Assembly: GCF_036226405.1 (NCBI RefSeq)
Contig: NZ_CP108464.1
Coordinates: 3,038,001-3,102,000, forward strand
Reading direction: 5' to 3'
DNA length: 64,000 nucleotides
Source: Streptomyces sp. NBC_01260
Lineage (GTDB): Bacteria > Actinomycetota > Actinomycetes > Streptomycetales > Streptomycetaceae
The translations under genes and the position numbers were made by a program. The notes below the pieces were generated by a model, which saw nothing but the letters and a program-made list of their open reading frames with translations, was not told the origin of the DNA and searched no databases. Numbering within the stretch: position 1 is the first letter of the stretch; each line of letters begins with the position of its first letter. Below, in pieces: positions 25,901 through 34,774 of the stretch.

Positions 25901-26722
25901 ACCGACTACATCAGCGCCGGCCCCGACCAGGGCTGGCACGAGTCCATGTCCAGCGGCCCGGGCACCCTGGAGGAGCGCAGCGGCGTCGTGCACTATCGCG
26001 GCGGCACGCGCTCCGGGACCGACTGGTTCAAGCCGGTCCTGCACCCGTGGCTGGGTACCGGTCTCGGCTGGGGCCAGCGTCGCGCGGGCAACGACCTGGA
26101 GTTCAACACGCCGGGCTGGGGCGACTCGGGACCGGACCACACCGGCTTCGGCGAAGTGTTCAACCAGAAGTCGCTGACCCAGTTCACCGAGGTGTACGTG
26201 GACGGGGTGCAGGTCGACCGGAGGAAAAGCTCGGGAGTGCACGCCTGGCGCGTCAAGCCGACCGAGCAGGACTTCAAGGTGGTCACCGACACCACGATGG
26301 ACCCGGACGTCTGGCGGCTCTCCACGAAGGGCCACTCCGAATGGACCTTCAAGTCGTCCGCCACGCCGGCCGACCGGTGGACGTATCTGCCGATGCTCAA
26401 CCTCGGGTTCGACGTCGACACCGACCTGCACGGTGATGTGCGGGCCGGAAAGCGGCTGGATCTCGGGATCTACTCCGAGTACGTCAAGGGCGCCACGGAC
26501 ACCGGGAAGATCACCGGCTCCACGCTGGAGGTCTCCTTCGACGACGGCGCGACGTGGACATCCGTCGAACTCGACGGCGTACGCGGCAAGTCCGCCGCCT
26601 GGGCCGGCTCTGTGCGGGTGCCGAAGGACGCGCGGTACGTCTCCGTGCGGGCCTCGGCCACCGACGACCGGGGCGGCTCGGTCAAGCAGGAGATCGTCCG
26701 CGCGGTGGGCGTACAGAAGTAG
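22991..26722 (+). CDS. Large secreted subtilisin-like serine protease (S8) with PA domain
   Basis: A 1,243-residue precursor with an Arg-rich Sec signal peptide (MTRASARRRSRLLAAG... ending near AVAAGA) and a propeptide. The S8 domain has Asp242 (VLDTGVD), His274 (NGHGTH), the oxyanion Asn in AAGNAG and Ser447 (SGTSMATPHVAG). A long C-terminal region follows, with a protease-associated-type insert (about residues 815-900, KALFVTDEAPGR) and beta-rich repeats. It matches the >1,000-residue streptomycete S8 proteases. ATG 22991 follows a strong GGAGGAGAG site. Expected role: extracellular protein degradation, possibly self-processed. It sits 104 bp or more beyond the decayed gene and is probably its own transcription unit. 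Confidence 0.93.
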   Translation: MTRASARRRSRLLAAGLSLVLLPAGQAVAAGAMGATTGTDRAASPVHAPTTARTVTLITGDRVTVTDLGAGRKSVAVERPAGATGAVHSDISDGRITVVPDEARPYLQAGVLDAELFDVTALIEQGLGDSSSDGLPLIVTYTKNARGATPRGARQVRGLPSVGGAALEASKSGAFWRTVAPDANSAAARTTSAPTRLAGGVEKIWLDARVDAAMESSNAQIGTPAAWEAGLTGKGVKVAVLDTGVDLTHPDLKDRVSETKSFIDGQEVADRNGHGTHVSSTVGGSGAASDGKEKGVAPGATLAVGKVLSDKGSGTESQIIAGMEWAAKDVQAKIVSMSLGSSQGSDGTDPMAQAVNTLSKDTGALFVIAAGNAGSPGSIGSPGAADSALTIGAVDSADRLAYFSSQGPRFGDNALKPDLSAPGVDILAARSQLVSGSGPYTSMSGTSMATPHVAGVAALLAEKHPDWNGQQLKDGLMSTSKQISGTSYEVGAGRVDVPSAIAAQITATGSADLGFIGWPYEANKPVTRTLTYTNASDRPVTLALTAEGAPAGVVTLADSTLTVPAHGTAQTTVTGDGTAAPVGATSGRIVAKDGDTVVAHTAFGLTKEQERYTLTVHVKDRDGAPSAAYVAVKQLAKDTSVIPASVGESGTLKLRVKPGMYTLSSFLDVHGSKGKDSLGLGLLTEPEVTMDRDREVTLDGTKLREIRAEVDRRTETRQLIMKFNRSANGESFAPAVQVPPKYDSIFAAPTRKPATGTFEYRTVWRLGKPQLDVEAGGKRLGETAVQYGSDMFTGQKRMDLVDAGAGSTADYAGKDVVGKAVVVRRTDAITTTELAQNARDAGAKALFVTDEAPGRLMANFSAADGETRPLYIATVNAQDGARLIEAARLGRGVELTGTQFTPFVYDLSKGYPGAIPADLTYRPGKSELAVVNNKFHAAIPADGGEFRYSITGSFPYGMGFQEKIRFPAERTDYISAGPDQGWHESMSSGPGTLEERSGVVHYRGGTRSGTDWFKPVLHPWLGTGLGWGQRRAGNDLEFNTPGWGDSGPDHTGFGEVFNQKSLTQFTEVYVDGVQVDRRKSSGVHAWRVKPTEQDFKVVTDTTMDPDVWRLSTKGHSEWTFKSSATPADRWTYLPMLNLGFDVDTDLHGDVRAGKRLDLGIYSEYVKGATDTGKITGSTLEVSFDDGATWTSVELDGVRGKSAAWAGSVRVPKDARYVSVRASATDDRGGSVKQEIVRAVGVQK

Positions 26723-26738
26723 TGGGCGTACAGAAGTA
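26705..26738 (+). repeat. 17-bp tandem duplication spanning the protease stop codon
   Basis: GTGGGCGTACAGAAGTA occurs twice head to tail (26705-26721 and 26722-26738). The first copy encodes the last residues of the subtilisin and its TAG stop. The second copy places a second identical end 17 bp later in another frame. It looks like a slippage duplication with no effect on the protein. Confidence 0.9.
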
Positions 26739-26781
26739 GCTGACGCCTGCGCAGTGGCCCCGCGGGCCGAAACCACCTGAA

Positions 26782-26822
26782 GGAGCGCGGTACCCGGCGG
26801 ATTTCGCCGGGTACCGCGCTCC
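26782..26822. terminator. Bidirectional hairpin terminator
   Basis: A perfect 18-bp inverted repeat (26782-26799 and 26805-26822) with a 5-nt loop lies between the convergent subtilisin gene and the minus-strand gene ending at 26899. It should terminate both. Confidence 0.85.
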
Positions 26823-26898
26823 GTGGCGGCGGCCGCGCGGGAGCCGGCCTCGCGTTCCCGTTCCCGGGTGCGCCGGCCCACGCCGGGACCGCTCCGCC

Positions 26899-27468
26899 TC
26901 AGCCCCGGACGCGTGCGCGTCGCGAGACCGCCGCGCGCAGCACGCGCTGCCCCTCGGCCGACACGTCCAGCACCTGGCGCAGCCCGGCTCCGGCGGGGGC
27001 CTTGTCCGCGATCTCCGCCAGCATCTCCAGGATCCGGATCTGGCGCGCGGTCTCCCCGGCCAGCAGCGGTCCCGCCCCCTGCGGGTCGCCCGCCCGGCAG
27101 TGCCCCACCAGCTCCGCCCGGTCGGCGCGCTCGGCGTCGTGCCCGAGGTGGACCTCCAGGGCCAGCACCGAGCAGGCGTCCGCCCAGCCGCGCAGCTCCG
27201 CGCCCGCCCGGTCCGCGGGCGCCTCGCCGAGCAGCTTCCGGATCCGCTGGACGGCCGCCTCCGCGCCGGGCAGCGCGTCCATCGCCGCACGTGCCTCGGC
27301 CAGCCGGTCCGGCCAGGCCGCCCCGTCCGCGCAGCCGGCCCAGAGCGGGCGCAGCGGGTCGGGGTCGGCCCCCTCGGCGGGCTGCGGCAGGCAGCGGTCG
27401 AGGCAGGCGGCCCCGCTCGCGGTCAGTCCCCGCTCATCAGCGGCGGCGATCAGTTCCAGCAGGCTCAT
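26899..27468 (-). CDS. Conserved hypothetical protein, Ala/Leu-rich
   Basis: A 189-residue soluble, mostly helical protein beginning MSLLELIAAADERGLTASG. I do not recognise a named domain. It looks like a small streptomycete-specific family. The ATG at 27468 is preceded by GGGAGAC at suitable spacing, which favours it over an upstream in-frame ATG at 27561. It contains a cysteine-bearing ACLDRCLPQP segment and Arg/Glu-rich helices, with no signal peptide or membrane segment. It is separated from the DUF4328 gene by about 150 bp and shares its strand. Confidence 0.6.
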   Translation of the reverse strand: MSLLELIAAADERGLTASGAACLDRCLPQPAEGADPDPLRPLWAGCADGAAWPDRLAEARAAMDALPGAEAAVQRIRKLLGEAPADRAGAELRGWADACSVLALEVHLGHDAERADRAELVGHCRAGDPQGAGPLLAGETARQIRILEMLAEIADKAPAGAGLRQVLDVSAEGQRVLRAAVSRRARVRG

Positions 27469-27619
27469 CGGCGTCTCCCGTCGGCCCTCCCCATGCCGGG
27501 ACGCATGGGGACGCAGCGCTTCCTGTACCGCGTTCAGCGCCGAATGGCCGAAAATCGTCACTGTGTGAGGCCGAAACCGCTTGCTGTCGGCGGCCGGTTC
27601 CCCGGCCCGCGGGCGCGGC

Positions 27620-28420
27620 CTACGGCCGGGCGCTGAGCGGGTACATGCCGAGGGCGGCCCGCTCGCCCTGCATCCGGGTCAGCTCGCGCACGAACAGGAC
27701 CGCGAAGACCGCGGCCGTGATGTCGAGCAGATCGGACACCACCATCTGCGAGGCGGCGTTCGCGATCTCCTGCGGCATCTCGGCCCGGTCGTACTGCCGG
27801 GAGGCGTACCGGCCGAACAGCAGCGAGACCACCCACGCACCCCACCACAGGTTCACCGGTACCTGGGAGACGTTGCGCCAGGTGCCGTCGGTGTGGGTCG
27901 GGGCACTCGCGACCCAGATCCCGCCCGCGATCCGGCGCGGCAGCCACAGTCCTGCGACCGGCATGAACCAGCCACCGATGGCCCAGCCGGGCCGCATCGG
28001 CTGGACGCTCGCGTCGAAGATCCCGGCGTTCGCCCGGACCCGCCAGAACCACATGATGAACGCGACGGCGGTGGCGACGGTCGCGAGGAACTGCAGGACG
28101 CCGGCGCCCGCGTAGAACATGTCGGCGCGGTCGGCCTCCGCTTCGTCGATCGCCACGAAGCCGTTGTCGGGACCGTTGCCCAGCAGGCTTCGGATGTTGA
28201 CGTCCGCGGCCACCGCCAGCAGGTCCGCCACGACGACGACCGCCAGCAGGACGACGACGGTCTTCGCGAGCCCGTCGGGCGAACGCAGCCACTGCTGCGG
28301 AGCGGTGAAGGCCGGGGCGTACGGTGCCTGAGCCCCGGCCGGTCCGGCCGGCTGCGCGCAGAGCGCGCAGCGCCCGTCGCCGGTGACCGGTGGTCTCGTA
28401 CGGCAGGTGGAGCACAGCAC
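27620..28420 (-). CDS. DUF4328 membrane protein with N-terminal Cys-rich ribbon
   Basis: A 266-residue protein. The N-terminus has two CxxC pairs (CSTC and CALC), a probable zinc ribbon. Several hydrophobic segments follow, with the W-rich core typical of DUF4328: IMWFWRVRANAGIFD, GWAIGGWFMPVAGLWLP and LWWGAWV. Function unknown; the family is abundant in Streptomyces. GTG 28420 is chosen because it begins just before the first CxxC and follows a G-rich site. In-frame codons continue upstream to 28516 without homology. Confidence 0.8.
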   Translation of the reverse strand: MLCSTCRTRPPVTGDGRCALCAQPAGPAGAQAPYAPAFTAPQQWLRSPDGLAKTVVVLLAVVVVADLLAVAADVNIRSLLGNGPDNGFVAIDEAEADRADMFYAGAGVLQFLATVATAVAFIMWFWRVRANAGIFDASVQPMRPGWAIGGWFMPVAGLWLPRRIAGGIWVASAPTHTDGTWRNVSQVPVNLWWGAWVVSLLFGRYASRQYDRAEMPQEIANAASQMVVSDLLDITAAVFAVLFVRELTRMQGERAALGMYPLSARP

Positions 28421-28585
28421 GGAGCAACCCCCCAGGGTTGTGGGCGCGAAGAGAATCCGGACGCGGACGAGAGAAGGCGCGCGCTCCTCCCCAAGAGCGC
28501 GCGGCATCCGGAACATAGCCCCGGGTCAACGCCCTGTCCACAGCAATTCCGGGGCCGCCCCCGCACGCCGGCCGCGGCGCGGTGC

Positions 28586-30193
28586 TCAGCCCTTGTCGAT
28601 CTCCCCCGCCAGTGTCCGGAAACCGTCCCAGCTCAGCTTCGGCGTCCCCGGGTCCCACAGCTTCTGGGACGTCGCCCGCAGCGGCATCCGGACGCCCTGC
28701 GCCACCTGGGCCGCGGTCTGGGCCTGCGGCAGATCGCCCCAGACGGCGAACCGGCCACCGAGGATCTGGCTTGAGTAGCGCGCCGGGACGGGGGTGGTGC
28801 CGCGCAGGACGAGGGGGGTCCACTGCTCGTAGATCCGCTTGCCGGTGGGGTAGACGAAGTTGTTGGGCTGGCCGAGCACGTAATAGAGGAACTCGTCGTT
28901 GAGGTTCATCACCCGGCGGCCCTCGCGCAGATACTCCTCCGGCGACCGGGCCCCGTACTCCTTGCCCGTCCAGTACTCGACCTCGATGTTCTTGTCCGCC
29001 TTGACGATGCCGTCGCGGAAGAGGCCGTCGTTCCACGCCTTGGGCTGTTTGCCGTGCGGGCGGACCACCGCCGCGCGGTCGTTGAGCCAGCCGGTGGCGA
29101 GGTCGCCGATCCCGGCCTGCGGCCCGTACTTCCGTACGGCGGCGCTCTGCAGCTGGGGGTAGGAGGCGGCGGGGTCCTGCGCCATCAGCGCGCGGTACTC
29201 GTCGGCGCCCAGATGCCAGTACGCACCGCGGAAGAGCTCCGTGTACTCGCCGAGGAGCTCGTCGATGAGTTTCGCCGCGCCGGGCTTGGAGATGTCGAGC
29301 GACCCGGTCGAGGCCACGCCCGACACATTGTGCAGCTGGAGGTCGGGGTGGGCGCGCAGGACCGCGCCGAGGTGGCCCGGGGAGTCGATCTCCGGCACGA
29401 CCTGGATGTGCAGCCGGTCGGCCAGGGCGACGATCTGCCGCACCTGTGCCTTGGTCAGGTGCTCGGGCGAGACCACTTCGGGGTGGGTGTCGGACTGGAT
29501 ACGGAAGGCCTGGTCGTCGGAGAAGTGCAGGCCGAACTGGTTGAGCTTGAGGTCGGCCATCTCGCGCAGCCGGTCCTCGATCCAGGCCACGCTGTAGAAC
29601 TTGCGCGCGATGTCGAGGTTGAACCCGCGCTGCGGGCGGTCGGGACGGTCGCGCACCTCGCCCTCGGGCATGACGCCGTCGGCCCGCACCGACTGCTTGA
29701 GGGTGCGGGTCCCGTAGAAGACACCCGCCTCGCCGGGCCCGCTGATGGTGACGCGGCCGTCGTGGGCCTTGAGGGTGTACGACTCGGGCCCGCCCCCGGC
29801 CGTCGGGGTCAGGGCCAGTTCCACATCGCCGGCCCGGGCCGGCGTCTCACCCCGGTAGCCGATCTTCAGCTCGCCCGCGAGCAGCCGCCCCTCGTCGTCG
29901 AGCCCCTTGCTGCCGTCGGCGATCACCACCGCGCTGCCCTTGCCCGGCCGCCAGCCGGGACCGTGGGCGGGGATGTGTTCGCGTACGGCGGGGATGGTGC
30001 GGGGCGTCCTCGACAGCGGATAGCTCCGGGTCGGGGAGGGCGTGGGGGCGGCGGACGAGGCCCGGGGCGAGGCCGTGGCCCCGGCCTCGCGCGCGGTGTC
30101 GGAGCTGTCGGGCCACAGGACGACGGTGAGCGTCACCGCGGCCGCCGCGGTGACGGCCGCTCCGGCCGTGAGGGCGCCGCGTGAGGGCGACAT
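28586..30193 (-). CDS. Beta-N-acetylhexosaminidase, GH20
   Basis: A 535-residue secreted glycosidase. A hydrophobic N-terminal anchor or signal (about 10-30) is followed by a Ser/Pro/Thr-rich linker, then the GH20b accessory domain. The catalytic TIM barrel follows, with GFNLDIARKFY, FGLHFSDDQAFRIQS and the catalytic Asp-Glu in HLGADEY. It removes terminal GlcNAc from chitobiose or similar glycans outside the cell, by substrate-assisted catalysis. ATG 30193 follows a clear GGAGG; the upstream in-frame ATG is less likely. Confidence 0.92.
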   Translation of the reverse strand: MSPSRGALTAGAAVTAAAAVTLTVVLWPDSSDTAREAGATASPRASSAAPTPSPTRSYPLSRTPRTIPAVREHIPAHGPGWRPGKGSAVVIADGSKGLDDEGRLLAGELKIGYRGETPARAGDVELALTPTAGGGPESYTLKAHDGRVTISGPGEAGVFYGTRTLKQSVRADGVMPEGEVRDRPDRPQRGFNLDIARKFYSVAWIEDRLREMADLKLNQFGLHFSDDQAFRIQSDTHPEVVSPEHLTKAQVRQIVALADRLHIQVVPEIDSPGHLGAVLRAHPDLQLHNVSGVASTGSLDISKPGAAKLIDELLGEYTELFRGAYWHLGADEYRALMAQDPAASYPQLQSAAVRKYGPQAGIGDLATGWLNDRAAVVRPHGKQPKAWNDGLFRDGIVKADKNIEVEYWTGKEYGARSPEEYLREGRRVMNLNDEFLYYVLGQPNNFVYPTGKRIYEQWTPLVLRGTTPVPARYSSQILGGRFAVWGDLPQAQTAAQVAQGVRMPLRATSQKLWDPGTPKLSWDGFRTLAGEIDKG

Positions 30194-30519
30194 CGGTAAG
30201 AAACCTCCGGTTTTCAGTGGAAAAGGGGGCAAAAGTGAGGAGATAGCCGGGCATTCTCCTCGCTATTTCGTCCATCAGTCATCCCGAAACTCTCCCGTCC
30301 GGGTGAAATTCGCGCATTCGTCGGACGGCCGTTGCCCGGCCTCGCTAGCTTTGAGGCACATTCGTCTCTCCCTTCACTCTGCATCCACCTGGTCTCTTCG
30401 ATCCCTCTCCACTCCAGGTTCACAGATGCCGCTGATTCGAGGAGCCCACGCTGTCCAGGTCCAGCGAGTCCCACGCCGGCCTCCCTGAGCAACCGCACCG
30501 GCCCGCCGGACGGACCGCC
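30194..30519. other. Divergent intergenic region
   Basis: This 326-bp stretch lies between the hexosaminidase and the OHCU-like gene. It should contain both promoters. I looked for a DasR-type site, because GH20 genes are often DasR-regulated, and found only a half-site-like TGGTCT near 30390. Minus-strand frames across it look non-coding. Confidence 0.4.
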
Positions 30520-31029
30520 GTGCCTCTCCAGGGCTGCGGACCCGTACCCGGCCGGACCGTTCCGCACGGCTTCGGCCTGCGCCGTTTCAACGCCGCGGCC
30601 GCCGCCGACGTCGAGGCGGCCCTGCTGGACTGCTTCGGCAGCCGCCGCTGGGCCCAGCGGCTGGCTGCCCACCGCCCCTACCCGGACCTCGACGCGCTGC
30701 TCGCCGCCGCCGAGGAGGCAGGCTACGACCTCTCCCTCACCGACCGCGCCGAGGCGCTCGCCGCCGAGGTCTCCCCGGCGCTGCCGCCCGACGCGGCACC
30801 CTCCGCCCACCTCGCGCTGGCCGCCGCGCACGCCGCGTACGAGAGCCGCTTCGGCCATGTCTTCGTCATCTGCCTCGACGGTGTCCGGCCCGCCGAGCAC
30901 CCCGACCACGTCCTGGCGGGCATCCGGGCCCGGCTGGGCCACGACCCCGACCAGGAGCGGGTGGTGACGGCGGACGAGATGCGGCGAATCGCGCGGGGCC
31001 GCATCATCGGGCTGGTATCGAGTCAGTAA
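30520..31029 (+). CDS. OHCU decarboxylase-like protein
   Basis: A 169-residue helical protein similar to 2-oxo-4-hydroxy-4-carboxy-5-ureidoimidazoline decarboxylase of the urate pathway. It shows the FNAAAAADVEAALLDCFGSRRW opening block, YESRFGHVFVICLDG and the RIARGRI tail of that fold. The catalytic HPxIG/HPDL motif expected in the middle is not visible; the region reads LTDRAEALAAEVSP instead. It may therefore have lost or changed the activity. GTG 30520 is the most upstream start consistent with homology. No other urate genes are nearby. Confidence 0.65.
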   Translation: MPLQGCGPVPGRTVPHGFGLRRFNAAAAADVEAALLDCFGSRRWAQRLAAHRPYPDLDALLAAAEEAGYDLSLTDRAEALAAEVSPALPPDAAPSAHLALAAAHAAYESRFGHVFVICLDGVRPAEHPDHVLAGIRARLGHDPDQERVVTADEMRRIARGRIIGLVSSQ

Positions 31030-31247
31030 CGGCTTGCCGCGGGCCAGGGACGGCCCGGCCCGGGAACAGGCCCCTGGCTAGCCCGTCCGTGCCTGTTTGA
31101 TTGCCACTTTGATCACACCAGAGGCCCCGGCGCGAACGAACCGACAAACCGTCGCTACGATGGCCGGGGCCGGTGGACCGTACCTGGCCGGGTCAGACCG
31201 ACAGTCAAGCCGGCCGACCCCAATCCCCGCTCCCGGAGGGTTCTTCC

Positions 31248-31628
31248 GTGCCGGCTGGAACGCTGTACCGCGGCCGGGAAGGCATGTGGTCCTGGGTGGC
31301 TCATCGAGTCACCGGTGTCCTCATTTTCTTCTTCCTGTTCGTACACGTCCTGGACACCGCTCTCGTCCGTGTCTCCCCCGAGGCCTACGACGACGTCGTG
31401 GCCACATACAAGACATGGCCTGTCGCGTTCCTTGAATACGGCCTCGTGGCCGCGATTCTCTTCCACGCGCTGAACGGTCTCCGCATCATCGCCGTGGACT
31501 TCTGGGCCAAGGGCCCGCGCCTCCAGAAGCAGATGCTCTGGACCGTGCTGGGCATCTGGATCGTGCTCATGGTCGGGGCCCTGTACCCCGTCCTCGGCCA
31601 CGCCGTCCGTTCCATCTTCGGGAGCTGA
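31248..31628 (+). CDS. sdhC: Succinate dehydrogenase cytochrome b subunit SdhC
   Basis: A 126-residue membrane anchor with three transmembrane helices. It carries the family segment WSWVAHRVTGVLIFFFLFVHVLD, with the SxxxHRxTG-type quinone site and a heme-ligand histidine in FHALNGLRII. GTG 31248 is preceded by GGAGGG 7 nt upstream, which rules out the longer upstream frame. It is the first gene of sdhCDAB, 5 bp before sdhD. Confidence 0.93.
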   Translation: MPAGTLYRGREGMWSWVAHRVTGVLIFFFLFVHVLDTALVRVSPEAYDDVVATYKTWPVAFLEYGLVAAILFHALNGLRIIAVDFWAKGPRLQKQMLWTVLGIWIVLMVGALYPVLGHAVRSIFGS

Positions 31629-31633
31629 GGCCC

Positions 31634-32116
31634 ATGTCCACCGAGACTTCCGCGATCGGCGCAGTCGAAGGCGTTCAGCCTGCGGGCCGATTCGATTCAG
31701 ACAACCCGGCCCCCGTGATCGAGCCCCCGCGTACGCGGACCGGCAAGACGCCCAAGGGCTCGCGCACCAACTTCGAGATGTACGCCTGGCTCTTCATGCG
31801 CCTGTCGGGTGTCGTCCTGGTCGTCCTGGTCATCGGCCACCTGCTGATCCAGCTGGTGCTGGACGGCGGCGTCTCGAAGGTCGGCTTCGCCTTCGTGGCG
31901 GGCCGCTGGGCCTCGCCGTTCTGGCAGATGTGGGACCTGGCGATGCTGTGGCTCGCCATGCTGCACGGCGCCAACGGCCTCCGTACGGTCATCAACGACT
32001 ACGCCGAACGGGACAACACCCGCTTCTGGCTGAAGATGCTGCTGTACACCGCCACGGTGTTCACCGTCCTGCTGGGCACGCTGGTGATCTTCACCTTCGA
32101 CCCGAACATCCGCTAG
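31634..32116 (+). CDS. sdhD: Succinate dehydrogenase membrane anchor SdhD
   Basis: A 160-residue protein with a roughly 45-residue soluble N-terminal extension and then three membrane helices. The first helix region reads YAWLFMRLSGVVLVVLVIGH, and a heme-type histidine lies in MLHGANGLRTVINDY. With SdhC it anchors the catalytic subunits and forms the quinone pocket. It starts 5 bp after sdhC ends; sdhA follows after 30 bp. Confidence 0.93.
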   Translation: MSTETSAIGAVEGVQPAGRFDSDNPAPVIEPPRTRTGKTPKGSRTNFEMYAWLFMRLSGVVLVVLVIGHLLIQLVLDGGVSKVGFAFVAGRWASPFWQMWDLAMLWLAMLHGANGLRTVINDYAERDNTRFWLKMLLYTATVFTVLLGTLVIFTFDPNIR

Positions 32117-32146
32117 GCGCCGGGCCCGAAGGACCAGAGGTAAACC

Positions 32147-33901
32147 ATGCAGATCCACAAGTACGACACCGTCATCGTCGGCGCCGGCGGCGCCGGCATG
32201 CGCGCGGCCATCGAGTCGACCAAGCGCAGCCGCACCGCCGTGCTGACCAAGCTCTATCCCACCCGCTCCCACACGGGCGCCGCGCAGGGCGGTATGGCCG
32301 CCGCGCTCGCCAATGTGGAGGAGGACAATTGGGAGTGGCACACCTTCGACACGATCAAGGGCGGCGACTACCTGGTCGACCAGGACGCCGCCGAGATCCT
32401 GGCGAAGGAGGCCATCGACTCCGTTCTCGACCTGGAGAAGATGGGCCTGCCGTTCAACCGCACGCCCGAGGGCAAGATCGACCAGCGCCGCTTCGGCGGC
32501 CACAGCCGTAACCACGGCGAGGCCCCGGTCCGCCGGTCCTGCTACGCCTCGGACCGCACCGGCCACATGATCCTCCAGACGCTGTACCAGAACTGCGTCA
32601 AGGAGGGTGTGGAGTTCTTCAACGAGTTCTACGTCCTGGACCTGCTGCTCCAGGAGGTGGACGGGGTCAAGAAGTCCGCGGGCGTCGTCGCCTACGAGCT
32701 GGCGACCGGCGAGATCCACGTCTTCCAGGCGAAGTCGGTCATCTTCGCCTCCGGCGGCACCGGCAAGTTCTTCAAGGTGACGTCGAACGCGCACACCCTG
32801 ACGGGTGACGGCCAGGCCGCCGCGTACCGCCGCGGTCTGCCGCTGGAGGACATGGAGTTCTTCCAGTTCCACCCGACGGGCATCTGGCGCATGGGCATCC
32901 TGCTGACGGAGGGCGCCCGCGGTGAGGGCGGCATCCTCCGCAACAAGGACGGCGAGCGCTTCATGGAGAAGTACGCGCCCGTCATGAAGGACCTCGCGTC
33001 CCGTGACGTCGTGTCCCGCTCCATCTACACGGAGATCCGCGAGGGCCGCGGCTGCGGTCCCGAGGGCGACCACGTCTACCTGGACCTGACACACCTGCCG
33101 CCGGAGCAGCTGGACGCCAAGCTCCCGGACATCACCGAGTTCGCGCGTACGTACCTCGGCATCGAGCCCTACACGGACCCGATCCCGATCCAGCCGACCG
33201 CGCACTACGCCATGGGCGGCATCCCGACCAACGTCCAGGGCGAGGTGCTGGCCGACAACACCACCGTCGTCCCGGGCCTGTACGCCGCGGGCGAGGTCGC
33301 CTGTGTCTCCGTGCACGGCGCCAACCGCCTCGGCACCAACTCGCTGCTCGACATCAACGTCTTCGGACGCCGGTCGGGCATCGCCGCCGCCGAGTACTCC
33401 GCGAAGAACGACTACGTCGAGCTTCCCGAGAACCCGGCGCAGCAGGTCGTCGACCAGGTCGAGCGGCTGCGCAACTCCACCGGCACCGAGCGGGTCTCGG
33501 CGATCCGTCTGGAGCTGCAGGAGTGCATGGACGCCAACGTGATGGTGTTCCGCACCGAGCAGACCATCAAGACCGCGGTCGACAAGATCGCGGAGCTGCG
33601 TGCGCGCTACCTCAACGTGTCCATCCAGGACAAGGGCAAGCGGTTCAACACGGATCTGCTCGAAGCGGTCGAGCTGGGCAACCTGCTCGAGCTCGCCGAG
33701 GTCATGGCGACCTCCGCGCTGGCCCGCAAGGAGTCCCGCGGCGGTCACTACCGCGAGGACTACCCGAACCGCGACGACGTCAACTTCATGCGCCACACCA
33801 TGGCGTACCGCGAGGTCGCCGACGACGGCACCGAGTCGATCCGGCTGGACTACAAGCCGGTCGTCCAGACCCGCTACCAGCCGATGGAGCGTAAGTACTG
33901 A
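32147..33901 (+). CDS. sdhA: Succinate dehydrogenase flavoprotein subunit SdhA
   Basis: A 584-residue, full-length flavoprotein. It has the N-terminal FAD-binding [11 protein letters not shown], the [10 protein letters not shown] block whose histidine carries covalent FAD, HPTGI and the R-rich capping domain near [11 protein letters not shown], and the C-terminal [20 protein letters not shown] helices. It oxidises succinate to fumarate in the TCA cycle and passes electrons to SdhB. Its stop overlaps the sdhB start (TGATG). Confidence 0.97.
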   Translation: MQIHKYDTVIVGAGGAGMRAAIESTKRSRTAVLTKLYPTRSHTGAAQGGMAAALANVEEDNWEWHTFDTIKGGDYLVDQDAAEILAKEAIDSVLDLEKMGLPFNRTPEGKIDQRRFGGHSRNHGEAPVRRSCYASDRTGHMILQTLYQNCVKEGVEFFNEFYVLDLLLQEVDGVKKSAGVVAYELATGEIHVFQAKSVIFASGGTGKFFKVTSNAHTLTGDGQAAAYRRGLPLEDMEFFQFHPTGIWRMGILLTEGARGEGGILRNKDGERFMEKYAPVMKDLASRDVVSRSIYTEIREGRGCGPEGDHVYLDLTHLPPEQLDAKLPDITEFARTYLGIEPYTDPIPIQPTAHYAMGGIPTNVQGEVLADNTTVVPGLYAAGEVACVSVHGANRLGTNSLLDINVFGRRSGIAAAEYSAKNDYVELPENPAQQVVDQVERLRNSTGTERVSAIRLELQECMDANVMVFRTEQTIKTAVDKIAELRARYLNVSIQDKGKRFNTDLLEAVELGNLLELAEVMATSALARKESRGGHYREDYPNRDDVNFMRHTMAYREVADDGTESIRLDYKPVVQTRYQPMERKY

Positions 33902-34677
33902 TGGCTACCCCCACGATGGAAAAGGCCGACAAGGTCCCTGAGCCCGAGGCCGGCTTCGCCGACACCCCGTACATCACCGCCACGTTCCGGATCCGCCGGT
34001 TCAACCCGGAGGTCTCCGAGGAGTCCCAGTGGCAGGACTTCCAGATCGAGATCGACCCGAAGGAGCGTGTGCTCGACGCCCTTCACAAGATCAAGTGGGA
34101 GACCGACGGAACGCTGACCTTCCGCCGCTCCTGCGCGCACGGCATCTGCGGCTCGGACGCAATGCGGATCAACGGCAAGAACAGGCTCGCCTGCAAGACG
34201 CTGATCAAGGACCTGAGCCCGGAGAAGCCGATCACGGTCGAGGCCATAAAGGGCCTCACGGTCCTCAAGGACCTCGTGGTCGACATGGACCCGTTCTTCC
34301 AGGCCTACCGCGACGTCATGCCCTTCCTCATCACCAAGGGGAACGAGCCGACCCGCGAGCGTCTGCAGTCCGCCGAGGACCGCGAGCGCTTCGACGACAC
34401 CACCAAGTGCATCCTGTGCGCCGCGTGCACGTCCTCGTGCCCGGTGTTCTGGAACGACGGGCAGTACTTCGGCCCGGCGGCGATCGTCAACGCGCACCGC
34501 TTCATCTTCGACTCGCGCGACGAGGGCGGCGAGCAGCGCCTGGAGATCCTCAACGACCGTGACGGGGTGTGGCGTTGCCGCACCACCTTCAACTGCACGG
34601 ACGCCTGCCCGCGTGGCATCGAGGTCACCAAGGCGATCCAGGAAGTCAAGCGCGCGCTGATCACGCGTCGCTTCTGA
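33901..34677 (+). CDS. sdhB: Succinate dehydrogenase iron-sulfur subunit SdhB
   Basis: A 258-residue protein with all three clusters: [2Fe-2S] ligands in CAHGICGSDAMRINGKNRLAC (split over two loops), [4Fe-4S] in CILCAACTSSCP, and the [3Fe-4S]-type block CRTTFNCTDACP. It relays electrons from SdhA to the membrane quinone. It is the last gene of the operon, with a hairpin 24 bp downstream. Confidence 0.97.
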   Translation: MATPTMEKADKVPEPEAGFADTPYITATFRIRRFNPEVSEESQWQDFQIEIDPKERVLDALHKIKWETDGTLTFRRSCAHGICGSDAMRINGKNRLACKTLIKDLSPEKPITVEAIKGLTVLKDLVVDMDPFFQAYRDVMPFLITKGNEPTRERLQSAEDRERFDDTTKCILCAACTSSCPVFWNDGQYFGPAAIVNAHRFIFDSRDEGGEQRLEILNDRDGVWRCRTTFNCTDACPRGIEVTKAIQEVKRALITRRF

Positions 34678-34700
34678 CCTTCCTGCCGCGCCCGTAGCAT

Positions 34701-34749
34701 CCAGGGCCCCGTCCTCCGCACGAACACCGCGGGAGGCGGGGCCTCCTGG
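34701..34749. terminator. Hairpin terminator after sdhB
   Basis: An imperfect long GC-rich stem pairs 34701-34719 with 34729-34749. It lies between sdhB and the convergent marR-type gene ending at 34775. It probably acts in both directions. Confidence 0.6.
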
Positions 34750-34774
34750 CTGCCCCGCGCGGAGCCGCGGCCCG

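Noticed and set aside
30380..30400. Possible DasR (dre) operator upstream of the hexosaminidase
   Set aside because: Only a TGGTCT half-site is present; the other half of the palindrome is missing.
31147..31161. TACGAT as a -10 box for sdhC
   Set aside because: No recognisable -35 at proper spacing, and the start codon is about 90 nt away; left unassigned.
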